Positions 45,177-52,698 of a DNA stretch of 64,000 bases are shown in pieces. A model generated the notes under the pieces. The model saw nothing but the letters and a program-made list of their open reading frames with translations. It did no database searches and had not been told where the DNA came from. The stretch is from Chitinimonas koreensis (lineage in GTDB: Bacteria > Pseudomonadota > Gammaproteobacteria > Burkholderiales > Chitinimonadaceae). Position 1 is the stretch's first letter. Every line of letters begins with the position of its first letter. A program made the position numbers and the translations under genes. The stretch covers positions 1,079,001-1,143,000 of the forward strand of contig NZ_CP060704.1 in assembly GCF_014353015.1 (NCBI RefSeq), read 5' to 3'.

Positions 45177-45580
45177 GTGTTTGCCGGCCTGCGGGATTGG
45201 GCCTGCGCCCGCTGCATGGGAACGCACATGTCCGGTGGGAGGTGAAGGCAGCTTTCCAATTCGCCAGCCCTCATCCGGCCCTGCGGGCCGCCTTCTTCCA
45301 AGGCCGGGCAACTTGGACTCCGCCCGCGCGGCGGGAGAAGGGAAGGGCGGTGGCATCTCGGCGGAATGTTGCCGTCGTCACTGCCGTGGTTTAGCCCCTC
45401 TCCCGCGTGCGGGAGAGGGGTTGGGGTGAGGGGGTTCTAGGAAGAGCCGCTCTCATCCGGCCCTGCGGGCCGCCGTCTCCTGCATACGGGAGACGCTAGC
45501 TCGACCCGCGGTCATGCCGCCTGGACGGGCATTTCGCTCCAACTTATCAACCCATTGCCTGACCCATCGCAGGAGCCCTC
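45177..45580. repeat. Repeat-filled gap before sctV
   Basis: 400 bp with no gene. It holds CTCATCCGGCCCTGCGGGCCGCC twice (45270-45292 and 45450-45472), CCCCTCTCCCGCGTGCGGGAGAGGGG (45395-45420) and GTCTCCTGCATACGGGAGAC (45474-45493). No hrp box is seen, so sctV is either read through from sctW or has another promoter. Confidence 0.6.
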
Positions 45581-47629
45581 ATGAAACCCCTGCTCGACCG
45601 ATTGACCGCGCTGGCCCGGCTGGCCGCCGAGCGCGCCGAAGTGGCCGCCGTGATCGTGGTGATCGGCATCGTCTTCATGCTGATCCTGCCCCTGCCGATC
45701 TGGCTGGTCGACGTGCTGATCGCGCTCAACATCTGCGTCTCCTCGGTGCTGGTGGTGCTGGCGCTCTACCTGCCGAGCCCGCTGGCCTTCTCCACCTTCC
45801 CGGCGGTGCTCCTGGTCACCACGCTGTTCCGGCTGGCGCTCGAGGTCTCCACCACCCGGCTGATCCTGCTCGAGGCCGACGCCGGCCACATCGTCGAGGC
45901 CTTCGGCCAGTTCGTGGTCGGCGGCAACCTGGTGGTCGGCATGGTGATCTTCCTGATCCTCACCGTGGTGCAATTCCTGGTCATCACCAAGGGCTCGGAG
46001 CGCGTCGCCGAGGTGTCGGCGCGCTTCACGCTCGACGCCATGCCGGGCAAGCAGATGTCGATCGACAGCGACCTGCGCGCCGGCCTGATCGAAGCGGCCG
46101 AGGCGCGGCGCCGGCGCGACGACCTGGGCAAGGAAAGCCAGCTGTTCGGCGCGATGGACGGCGCCATGAAGTTCGTCAAGGGCGACGCCATCGCCGGCCT
46201 GATCGTGGTGGCGGTCAACCTGGTCGGCGGCATCGCCATCGGCGTGCTGCAGCGCGGCCTGCCGGCCGGCGAGGCGATGAAGGTCTACTCGGTGCTGACC
46301 ATCGGCGACGGCCTGATCGCCCAGATCCCGGCGCTGCTGATCTCGCTGTGCGCCGGCCTGATGATCACCCGCGTGTCGCAGGGCGGGCAGAAGAAGGACA
46401 ACGTCGGGCAGGAGATCACCGGCCAGGTGCTGGGCGAGCCCCGCGCGCTGGTGATCGCCAGCGGCGTGATGGTGGTGTTCGCCCTGGTGCCCGGCATGCC
46501 GACCGTGGTGTTTCTGGTGCTGGCGCTGGTCACCGGCTCGCTCGGCTACTTCATGCTGAAGGCGCCCAAGGGCCCGGTCGAGGTAGTCGCGGCCGGGCCG
46601 GGCGGCGCCGTGACGGTCGACGCGCAGATCTTCAAGGCCGCCGTGCCGTTCCAGTTCGCGCTGGCGCCGGCCGATTTCGGCGATCCGCGCCTGGGCGTCC
46701 TGGTCGACGGCGCGCGCCGCCGCCGCAACCGGCTGGTCGAGTACTTCGGCATGATCGTGCCGGCCATTGACTTCATCGCCGACCCGTCCATGGCGTCCGG
46801 GCGCTACAGCTTCGCGGTCTACGAGGTGCCGATCCTGGCCGGGCCGCTGCGCTGGCAGCAGGTCAGGGCGCAGGCCTCGCTCGAACAGCTGACGGCGCTC
46901 GGCCTCGACGGCGAGGAGGACGCGCTGGCGCGGCCCGGCTGCTGGGTGGCGGCGGACGCCGCGGCGCGACTGGACGAGGCCGGCGTCGTTCACCAGCCGT
47001 TCCACGAGGTGCTGGCCGCCGCGCTCGAGGACATCCTGCGCCGCAACGCCAGCAAGTTCATCGGCCTGCACGAGGCCCAACTGGTGCTGAACTGGACCGA
47101 GAGCAAGATGCCGCTCTTGGCCAAGGAGATCGAGCGGGTGCTGCCGACCGCGCGCATCGCCGAGGTGCTGCAGCGGCTGGTGGCCGAGCAGGTGCCGATC
47201 CGCAACCTGCGCCAGATCGTCGAGACGCTGTTCGACTGGGGCCAGCGCGAGCGCGATCCGGGCATGCTGGCCGATTTCGTCCGCATCGCGCTCAAGCGCC
47301 AGCTGTGCCACGAATTCGCGCCAGGCAACGTGCTGCGCGCGCTGATGCTGTCGCCGGGCACCGAGGAGATGCTGCGCAACGCCGTGCGGCAGACCGCCCA
47401 CGGCAGCTTCCTGGCGCTGACCGGCGAGCAGAGCCGCACGCTGCTGGACCGCCTGCGCAGCCAGATGGGCGAGCCGGCCGAGGGCGAGGGGCCGCCGGTG
47501 CTGCTGGTGGCGCAGGACCTGCGCCGCTGCGTGCGCAAGCTGGTGGAGGACGAATTGTTCGGGCTGCCGGTGCTGTCGTATGCCGAGCTGGTGTCGGAGA
47601 TCCAGATCCAGCCGCTGGGGCGGGTGTAG
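45581..47629 (+). CDS. sctV: T3SS export gate protein SctV (HrcV)
   Basis: A 682-residue inner-membrane export gate of the FlhA/YscV/HrcV family. About eight N-terminal membrane helices (residues ~20-320) include the FHIPEP-type signature region LALEVSTTRLILLEADAGHIVEAFGQFVVGGNLVVG and FTLDAMPGKQMSIDSDLRAGLI. The cytoplasmic C-terminal ring domain (~360-682) contains LHEAQLVLNW and ARIAEVLQRLVAEQVPIRNLRQIVETLFDW. It selects and passes substrates. Downstream, where Hrp1 clusters carry hrpQ-hrcN-hrpO-hrpP-hrcQRSTU, this window carries unrelated genes. Confidence 0.96.
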   Translation: MKPLLDRLTALARLAAERAEVAAVIVVIGIVFMLILPLPIWLVDVLIALNICVSSVLVVLALYLPSPLAFSTFPAVLLVTTLFRLALEVSTTRLILLEADAGHIVEAFGQFVVGGNLVVGMVIFLILTVVQFLVITKGSERVAEVSARFTLDAMPGKQMSIDSDLRAGLIEAAEARRRRDDLGKESQLFGAMDGAMKFVKGDAIAGLIVVAVNLVGGIAIGVLQRGLPAGEAMKVYSVLTIGDGLIAQIPALLISLCAGLMITRVSQGGQKKDNVGQEITGQVLGEPRALVIASGVMVVFALVPGMPTVVFLVLALVTGSLGYFMLKAPKGPVEVVAAGPGGAVTVDAQIFKAAVPFQFALAPADFGDPRLGVLVDGARRRRNRLVEYFGMIVPAIDFIADPSMASGRYSFAVYEVPILAGPLRWQQVRAQASLEQLTALGLDGEEDALARPGCWVAADAAARLDEAGVVHQPFHEVLAAALEDILRRNASKFIGLHEAQLVLNWTESKMPLLAKEIERVLPTARIAEVLQRLVAEQVPIRNLRQIVETLFDWGQRERDPGMLADFVRIALKRQLCHEFAPGNVLRALMLSPGTEEMLRNAVRQTAHGSFLALTGEQSRTLLDRLRSQMGEPAEGEGPPVLLVAQDLRRCVRKLVEDELFGLPVLSYAELVSEIQIQPLGRV

Positions 47630-47796
47630 CGCACCGGGCAGCGCCCGGCTGCGATATACGGTACGCCGGCCATGCCAGGCCGGCCGCCTCCGGCATTTAT
47701 GCCTTTGGTATGGATTGAGTTCGCCTGCTCATGCAGGATTCATCGCCCGCTTCGGCGGGGTAGCGAATAACGGATGAATCCCTTGGAGTGAGCGAA

Positions 47797-49032
47797 ATGA
47801 AGATACGTGGGCATATCGGATCGGTCTGCGCGCTATGGCTGGGCGCGCTGCCCGCCGCGGCGGCGCCGACCCTGGCGGTCGGGCTCGACCATGCGCTGGC
47901 GATCAAGCACGACGGCGCGGTCGCCGGCTGGGGCATCAACAACTACGGTGCGCTCGGCACCGGCTATCTCAACGATGCCTGGGTGCCGATGCTGGCCTGG
48001 CTGGAGCATGACGCCGCCATGGTCTCGGCCGGCAGCGGCTTCTCGCTGGCGCTGCGGCGCGACGGCACGGTGTGGGCCTGGGGCCGCAACGCGCGCGGCC
48101 AGCTCGGGCTCGGCCACACCAACCCTAGCTATCGGCCCACCGAGATCGGCAAGCTCGCCGGCGTGACCGCGATCGCCGCCGGCGGCAACCATGCCTTGGC
48201 GCTGAAGGCCGACGGCACGGTCTGGGCCTGGGGCAGCAACGGCAACGGCGAGCTCGGCAACGCCAGCGGGCGCGATGCCTGGCTGCCGCTGCAGGTCGCC
48301 GGCCTGGCCGGCGTGGCGGCGGTCGCCGCGGCCGACGGCTACAGCCTGGCGCTCAAGGGCGACGGCAGCTTGTGGGCCTGGGGCCTCAACAGCAGCGGCC
48401 AGCTCGGCCAGGGCGACAGCAGCGATCGCGCGCGGCCGGTGCAGGTGACCGGCCTGCCCGCGCTGGCGGCGGTCGCGGCCGGCAGCCGTCATGTCGCGGC
48501 CCTGAGCCGTGACGGCAGGGTCTACAGCTGGGGCTGGAACGGCGACTGCCAGCTCGGCAACAGCACCGGTCCGGCCGGCAACTGCGTGGCGTCGAGCCGG
48601 CCCGGCCTGGTGGCCAGCCTGGCCGGCGCGAAGGCGGTGGCGGTCGGCGATACCCATACGGTGGCCTTGAAGTCGGACGGTTCGGTCTGGAGCTGGGGCA
48701 GCAATGCCTACGGCCAGCTCGGCAACGGCAGCGCCACCGGCGCCGGCCAGCGCAGCCTGCAACCGGTGCCGGCCGACCGCATCCGCGGCGCCGAGGAGAT
48801 CGCCGCCGGCGCCGCCGTCACGCTGGTCCGCCTGTCGGGCGGCGCGGTGCGCGGCATGGGCCGCAATCTCTACGGCCAGCTCGGCAACGGCGAAACCGGC
48901 CTCGGTCCCAACCCGGTCAACCTGTTCTCGGCCTTGCCGGCGCCGGTCGCGGGCGTCGGCGGCGACGGCGCGCTGACCCTGGGCGTGGTCTACAGCCCGC
49001 AGTGCCAGGACCCCGCCGCCGCGCGGCGTTGA
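47797..49032 (+). CDS. Secreted RCC1-repeat beta-propeller protein 1
   Basis: A 411-residue exported protein: signal peptide MKIRGHIGSVCALWLGALPAAA, then seven RCC1/BLIP-II-type blades. Each has the core HxLALKxDGTVWAWGxNxxGQLG (for example residues ~77-100, 128-150, 178-200, 232-250). Such propellers bind proteins, and in eukaryotes act as nucleotide-exchange factors; bacterial secreted ones are mostly uncharacterised, BLIP-II being a beta-lactamase inhibitor. It is followed by a paralogue. ATG 47797 is chosen over GTG 47788 because the signal peptide begins there. Confidence 0.88.
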   Translation: MKIRGHIGSVCALWLGALPAAAAPTLAVGLDHALAIKHDGAVAGWGINNYGALGTGYLNDAWVPMLAWLEHDAAMVSAGSGFSLALRRDGTVWAWGRNARGQLGLGHTNPSYRPTEIGKLAGVTAIAAGGNHALALKADGTVWAWGSNGNGELGNASGRDAWLPLQVAGLAGVAAVAAADGYSLALKGDGSLWAWGLNSSGQLGQGDSSDRARPVQVTGLPALAAVAAGSRHVAALSRDGRVYSWGWNGDCQLGNSTGPAGNCVASSRPGLVASLAGAKAVAVGDTHTVALKSDGSVWSWGSNAYGQLGNGSATGAGQRSLQPVPADRIRGAEEIAAGAAVTLVRLSGGAVRGMGRNLYGQLGNGETGLGPNPVNLFSALPAPVAGVGGDGALTLGVVYSPQCQDPAAARR

Positions 49033-49096
49033 GCCCGGCCCTTAGCCGCGGCCCGCATCGCGGGCCTGCGCATACCGATAGCAGGAGCGAATACAG

Positions 49097-50334
49097 ATGA
49101 AGATCCAGATGAATCATGGCCTGGCCCGCGCCGTGCTCGGCGCGCTCGCGCTGGCCGCACTGCCGGCTGCCGCCGCCGCCACCCTCGCGCTCGGCGGCAT
49201 CCATTCGATGGCGCTGCGTCCCGACGGCGCGGTACTGGTCTGGGGCGGCAATGTCGGCGAGTTCGGCAACGGCTACGACAACGACGCCTACGCCCCCATC
49301 CGCTCGCGCATGTCGCGCGACGCCATCGCGGTGGCGGCCGGCAGCGCCCATTCGCTGGCGCTGCGCCGCGACGGCACGGTCTGGGCCTGGGGCAACAACG
49401 ACAACGGCCAGCTCGGCGTCGGCGACCGCCAGGTCAGGAAGAGCCCGGTGGCCGTCGCCGACCTGGCCGGCGTCGTCGCCATCGCCGGCGGTGGCGGCCA
49501 CTCGCTGGCGCTGAAGGCCGACGGCACGGTCTGGGCCTGGGCAACAACGGCGCCGGCCAGCTCGGCAACGGCACGACCACGCCCGCCCTGCTGCCGCAGC
49601 CGGTGCCCGGCCTCGCCGGCGTGACGGCGATCGCGGCCAGCGCCAGCCAGAGCCTGGCCCTGCGCGCCGACGGCAGCGTGTGGGCCTGGGGCCAGAACAA
49701 TGCGGGCCAGCTCGGCATCGGCAGCTACACCGATGCCTGGCTGCCGACCCGCGCGGTCGACCTGCCGGCGGTGACGGCCATCGCCGCCGGCCTGCTGCAC
49801 ACGCTGGCGCTGGGCCGCGACGGCAAGGTGTACGCCTGGGGCGACAACGCCTACTGCCAGCTCGGCGTTGCCGACCAATTCGGTATCTGCCACGCCCAGC
49901 CGCGGCCGGTACTGGTGCCCGCCATCTCGGGCATCAAGGCGATCGCGGCCGGCAGCGGCCACAGCGCGGTGCTGAAGATGGACGGCACGGCCTGGAGCTG
50001 GGGCCACAACCAGTTCGGCCAGCTGGGCAACGACGGGCCGGTCGGGGTGGGGCAGGTCAGCGCGGTTCCGGTCAAGGCGCAGGGCCTCGCCGGCGGGGTC
50101 GAGATCGTGGCGCGCGGGGCCACCACGCTGGTGCGCACCGTCGACGGCGCGCTGTACGGCATCGGCTTCAACGGCCAGGGCCAGGTCGGCAACGGCCTGG
50201 GCGCGTTCGACGGCAATACCTACCAGATGGCGCGGGTGCCGCAGCGCACGCTGGGCGCCGGCGGCGAAGGCTGGCTCTACCTGGGTTCGGGCGGCGTGCT
50301 GGAGCGCTGCAGCCCGCAGACCAGCCTGCGCTGA
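49097..50334 (+). CDS. Secreted RCC1-repeat beta-propeller protein 2 (frameshifted)
   Basis: A paralogue of the preceding gene: signal peptide MKIQMNHGLARAVLGALALAALPAAAAA and RCC1 blades (HSLALRRDGTVWAWGNNDNGQLG, QSLALRADGSVWAWGQNNAGQLG, HSAVLKMDGTAWSWGHNQFGQLG). As read, the frame breaks in the third blade after VWAWATT. Adding one G to the GGG at 49539-49541 restores VWAWGNNGAGQLGNGTT, giving 412 residues, almost the same as protein 1. Tandem duplication with divergence. Both are Sec-exported, so they are not typical T3SS effectors. Confidence 0.86.
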
Positions 50335-50497
50335 GGGCGATGCCGCGCGGCGGGCCGGTCCCGTCGCGCGGTTGATACGGTAGGCGGTCCCTCCTTGGCT
50401 GGCGCGAGCAATCGCTTGGTCCGTCGGCTAGTCTGGTGGGAAACCGGCGGCCCACCCATTGCCGGCGGGCCGCGTCCGCATCGAGGAGAAGGACCGC

Positions 50498-51238
50498 ATG
50501 CGCCGAACATCCCTTGCCGCAGCCGTTGCGCTGGCCCTGCTGGCGAACGCCCGGGCGGAGACCCTCGAGCTGGCCACCGGCGACGGCTACGCGCCGTTCG
50601 CCGACAGCCGGCTGCCCGGCGGCGGCCTGGCGACCGAGCTGGTCCGCCGCGCCTTCGCCGAATCGAAGGTGGTGGCGCAGTTCGACTGGGTGCCCTGGGC
50701 GCGCGGCTTCGCCGCCACCAAGGCGGGCCGCTACGCCGGTACCTTTCCCTATATCCGCTCGGCCGAGCGCGAGCGCGATTTCCTCTATTCGGCGCCGATC
50801 TACGAGATCCACCAGCGCGCCTTCGCCCGCACCGAAAGCGCGCTCGACTTCTCCAACCTGGCCAGCCTGGTCGGCAGCACGATCTGCGTCCCGCTCGGCT
50901 GGGAGCCGCCGGCGGCCTTGCTGACGATGATCCGCGACGGCCAGATCCTCAAGAGCGAGCCCAAGGACATCTCGACCTGCGCCCAGATGGTCGCGTCCCG
51001 CCGGGCCGACTACTTCGTGACCGGGCAGCACCAGGGCCGGGCCGCGATCGACGGCGCCGGCCTGCCGGCCGGCACGCTCAAGCCGTCGGACGCCGTGCTG
51101 GGCAGCAAGACGCTGCACCTGATCGTCGGCCGCAACACGCCGGACGGCAGCCGGGTGATCGCCACCTTCGACAAGGGCCTGGAGGCACTGAAGAAGCGCG
51201 GCGATTACGACCGGATCGTGGCCGACTACGCGCGCTGA
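50498..51238 (+). CDS. Periplasmic solute-binding protein (SBP_bac_3-like)
   Basis: A 246-residue exported binding protein: signal peptide MRRTSLAAAVALALLANARA, then LELATGDGYAPFADSRLPGGGLATELVRRAFAE, VPWARGFAATKAGRYAGTFPYIRSAERERDFLYSAPI and a C-terminal FDKGLEALKKRGDYDRIVADY. This is the divergent PAAT-like group often annotated as ABC transporter substrate-binding protein without a cognate transporter. A related protein is at 9542. Ligand unknown. Confidence 0.87.
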   Translation: MRRTSLAAAVALALLANARAETLELATGDGYAPFADSRLPGGGLATELVRRAFAESKVVAQFDWVPWARGFAATKAGRYAGTFPYIRSAERERDFLYSAPIYEIHQRAFARTESALDFSNLASLVGSTICVPLGWEPPAALLTMIRDGQILKSEPKDISTCAQMVASRRADYFVTGQHQGRAAIDGAGLPAGTLKPSDAVLGSKTLHLIVGRNTPDGSRVIATFDKGLEALKKRGDYDRIVADYAR

Positions 51239-51299
51239 GGGGCTTGCTCCGACAGGCAAGGGTGGGCGGGATTACGCCGGACGGCTTGCTTGGTGGTTT

Positions 51300-51440
51300 A
51301 TGCAAATGGAATTAAGTGAATATCTCCATGATATGGAGAAGAAGCCTCTATGCGTGACCTACACAATCGTACCGGATGGGTTGGGTATCATTGACGCCAT
51401 TGGTTTTAAAACAAGCGGTAATGAAAATACAGGTCAATGA
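51300..51440 (+). CDS. Possible 46-residue ORF in AT-rich gap
   Basis: Within an AT-rich 400-bp stretch (51240-51641), ATG 51300 opens a 46-residue frame (MQMELSEYLHDMEKKPLCV...TSGNENTGQ). There is no clear ribosome site. It could be the start of a decayed foreign gene. Nothing else is seen in this gap. Confidence 0.25.
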   Translation: MQMELSEYLHDMEKKPLCVTYTIVPDGLGIIDAIGFKTSGNENTGQ

Positions 51441-51641
51441 TGTGATCGGCATGATAGTTATGTTATTGAATATAATCGGATGAATTTGTGGTTTACATTG
51501 GTTGACGATGTCATTATTTGATGGAATCATGCCGCCGCTTTCAAAAATACACGTGGCGCCATTCGAGGAGGAAAATCGATGGCCGCTCGGTAGAGTATTC
51601 GAAAGTTAAATCCTTTTTAATTAGTCGATTGAGTCCAAATC

Positions 51642-52013
51642 ATGAAGAAATTCAGCATCCTTTCCGCACTCCTGCTGGTCGGCCTCGGTGTCCAGGCGAT
51701 GGCCGGCGAATTCTGCTCGCTGACCGCCAGCACTCCGGTGGTCGACGCCGGCAAGACCGTGACCCTGAGCTGGGTGTACGAGCTGCCGGTCACCGGCCCG
51801 GCGCCGCTCTACGAAGTCCGCCTGGTGGGCTTCAACACGCCGGCCGGCAGCGGCGCCCAGCACGCGGTCAACGAGAACGTGACCAGCGTCGGCTACGCCG
51901 CCAGCTACACCAACCTGCCGGGTCTGGCCGGTTCCTACTACCGCCAGCTGGTCGTCAGCCGCGGCGGCAAGGAAACCTGCCGCTCCAACCCGGTGATGGT
52001 GACCTTCCGCTAA
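51642..52013 (+). CDS. Small secreted protein, Ig-like fold predicted
   Basis: A 123-residue exported protein: signal peptide MKKFSILSALLLVGLGVQAMA, mature GEFCSLTASTPVVDAGKTVTLSWVYELPV ... YRQLVVSRGGKETCRSNPVMVTF. The alternating beta pattern with two Cys, one at each end of the mature chain, suggests a disulfide-closed immunoglobulin-like domain. No family is recognised. The upstream DNA is AT-rich and contains no hrp box. A hairpin at 52022-52052 may terminate it. Confidence 0.7.
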   Translation: MKKFSILSALLLVGLGVQAMAGEFCSLTASTPVVDAGKTVTLSWVYELPVTGPAPLYEVRLVGFNTPAGSGAQHAVNENVTSVGYAASYTNLPGLAGSYYRQLVVSRGGKETCRSNPVMVTFR

Positions 52014-52021
52014 ACCGTTTC

Positions 52022-52052
52022 CGACCGGCCGCGTGATCGCGCGGCCGGGTCG
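52022..52052 (+). terminator. GC-rich hairpin after the small secreted protein
   Basis: CGACCGGCCGCG / CGCGGCCGGGTCG stem with a TGATCG loop. No T tract, so termination is uncertain. Confidence 0.45.
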
Positions 52053-52161
52053 TCATCGCGCCGCATGCTGGCGACACGCTCGATCGGAGCTGTGCCGCTG
52101 CATGCGGCGCGATGCATTGGTGTGCCGCTGCGGCATTGCGATGCAGCGATCGCGCAGTGCG

Positions 52162-52189
52162 TGAACTCCCGCCATGCCGCCGTCACTCA
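52162..52189 (+). promoter_or_regulatory. hrp-box-like promoter of chaperone-effector unit 1
   Basis: TGAACT at 52162-52167, a 15-nt spacer, TCACTCA at 52183-52189. It differs from the canonical first block GGAACC at positions 1 and 6 but is identical in form to 63545-63572. It is 47 bp before the chaperone start. Confidence 0.68.
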
Positions 52190-52236
52190 ACGCCCGGACC
52201 GGCCGCCGCCCGCGCGCCGTACGAGGAGACGAGACG

Positions 52237-52689
52237 ATGAGCGACCCCCGCTATACCCGCGTGATCGAGGATTTCTGCCGGCTGGTCGGCTTCGACGACG
52301 TGGCCGGCCTGATCCACCGCGGCCAGCTGCTGCTCGACCAGGTGGTGTTCACGCTGCGTCCCGGCGGCCCCGACGCGCCCGAGGCGGTGCTGGTCTACTG
52401 CGATTTCGGCGAGCCGCCGCCGGCGCGCGCGGCCGAGGCCTACCTGGCGCTGCTGGGCAGCAACCTGTTCCTGTTCGCCGGCGGCGAGGCGAGCTTCTGC
52501 GCGCTGCCGAGCAATGGCCGGGTGACGCTGGCCAGCCGCATCCCGCTGGCCGAGTTCCGCGCCGAGGCGCTGCTGCAGATGCTGAAGGGCCAGGCCGAGA
52601 CCGCGCGCGTCTGGCGCGAGCACCACTTCCTGGCCGAACCGGCGGCCGGTAGCGCCCAGCCGTTGGAAACCATGCTGCGCTACGCCTGA
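52237..52689 (+). CDS. T3SS effector chaperone (CesT-like) 1
   Basis: A 150-residue acidic protein with the class I chaperone pattern: helix RYTRVIEDFCRLVGFDDVAGLIHRGQ, strands LLLDQVVFTLRPG ... AVLVYCDFGE, helix AEAYLALLGSNLFLF, strand ASFCALPSNGRVTLASRIPL, helix. The conserved block LGSNLFLF...FCALPSNG.VTLASRIPLAE is shared with the paralogue at 63616. It is predicted to bind the effector encoded 9 bp downstream and deliver it to the T3SS. Start ATG 52237 follows ACGAGGAGACGAGACG. Confidence 0.82.
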   Translation: MSDPRYTRVIEDFCRLVGFDDVAGLIHRGQLLLDQVVFTLRPGGPDAPEAVLVYCDFGEPPPARAAEAYLALLGSNLFLFAGGEASFCALPSNGRVTLASRIPLAEFRAEALLQMLKGQAETARVWREHHFLAEPAAGSAQPLETMLRYA

Positions 52690-52698
52690 GCGGCGGCC

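Noticed and set aside
47797..50334. RCC1 proteins as T3SS effectors
   Set aside because: Both begin with clear Sec signal peptides and have no hrp box, so general export is more likely.
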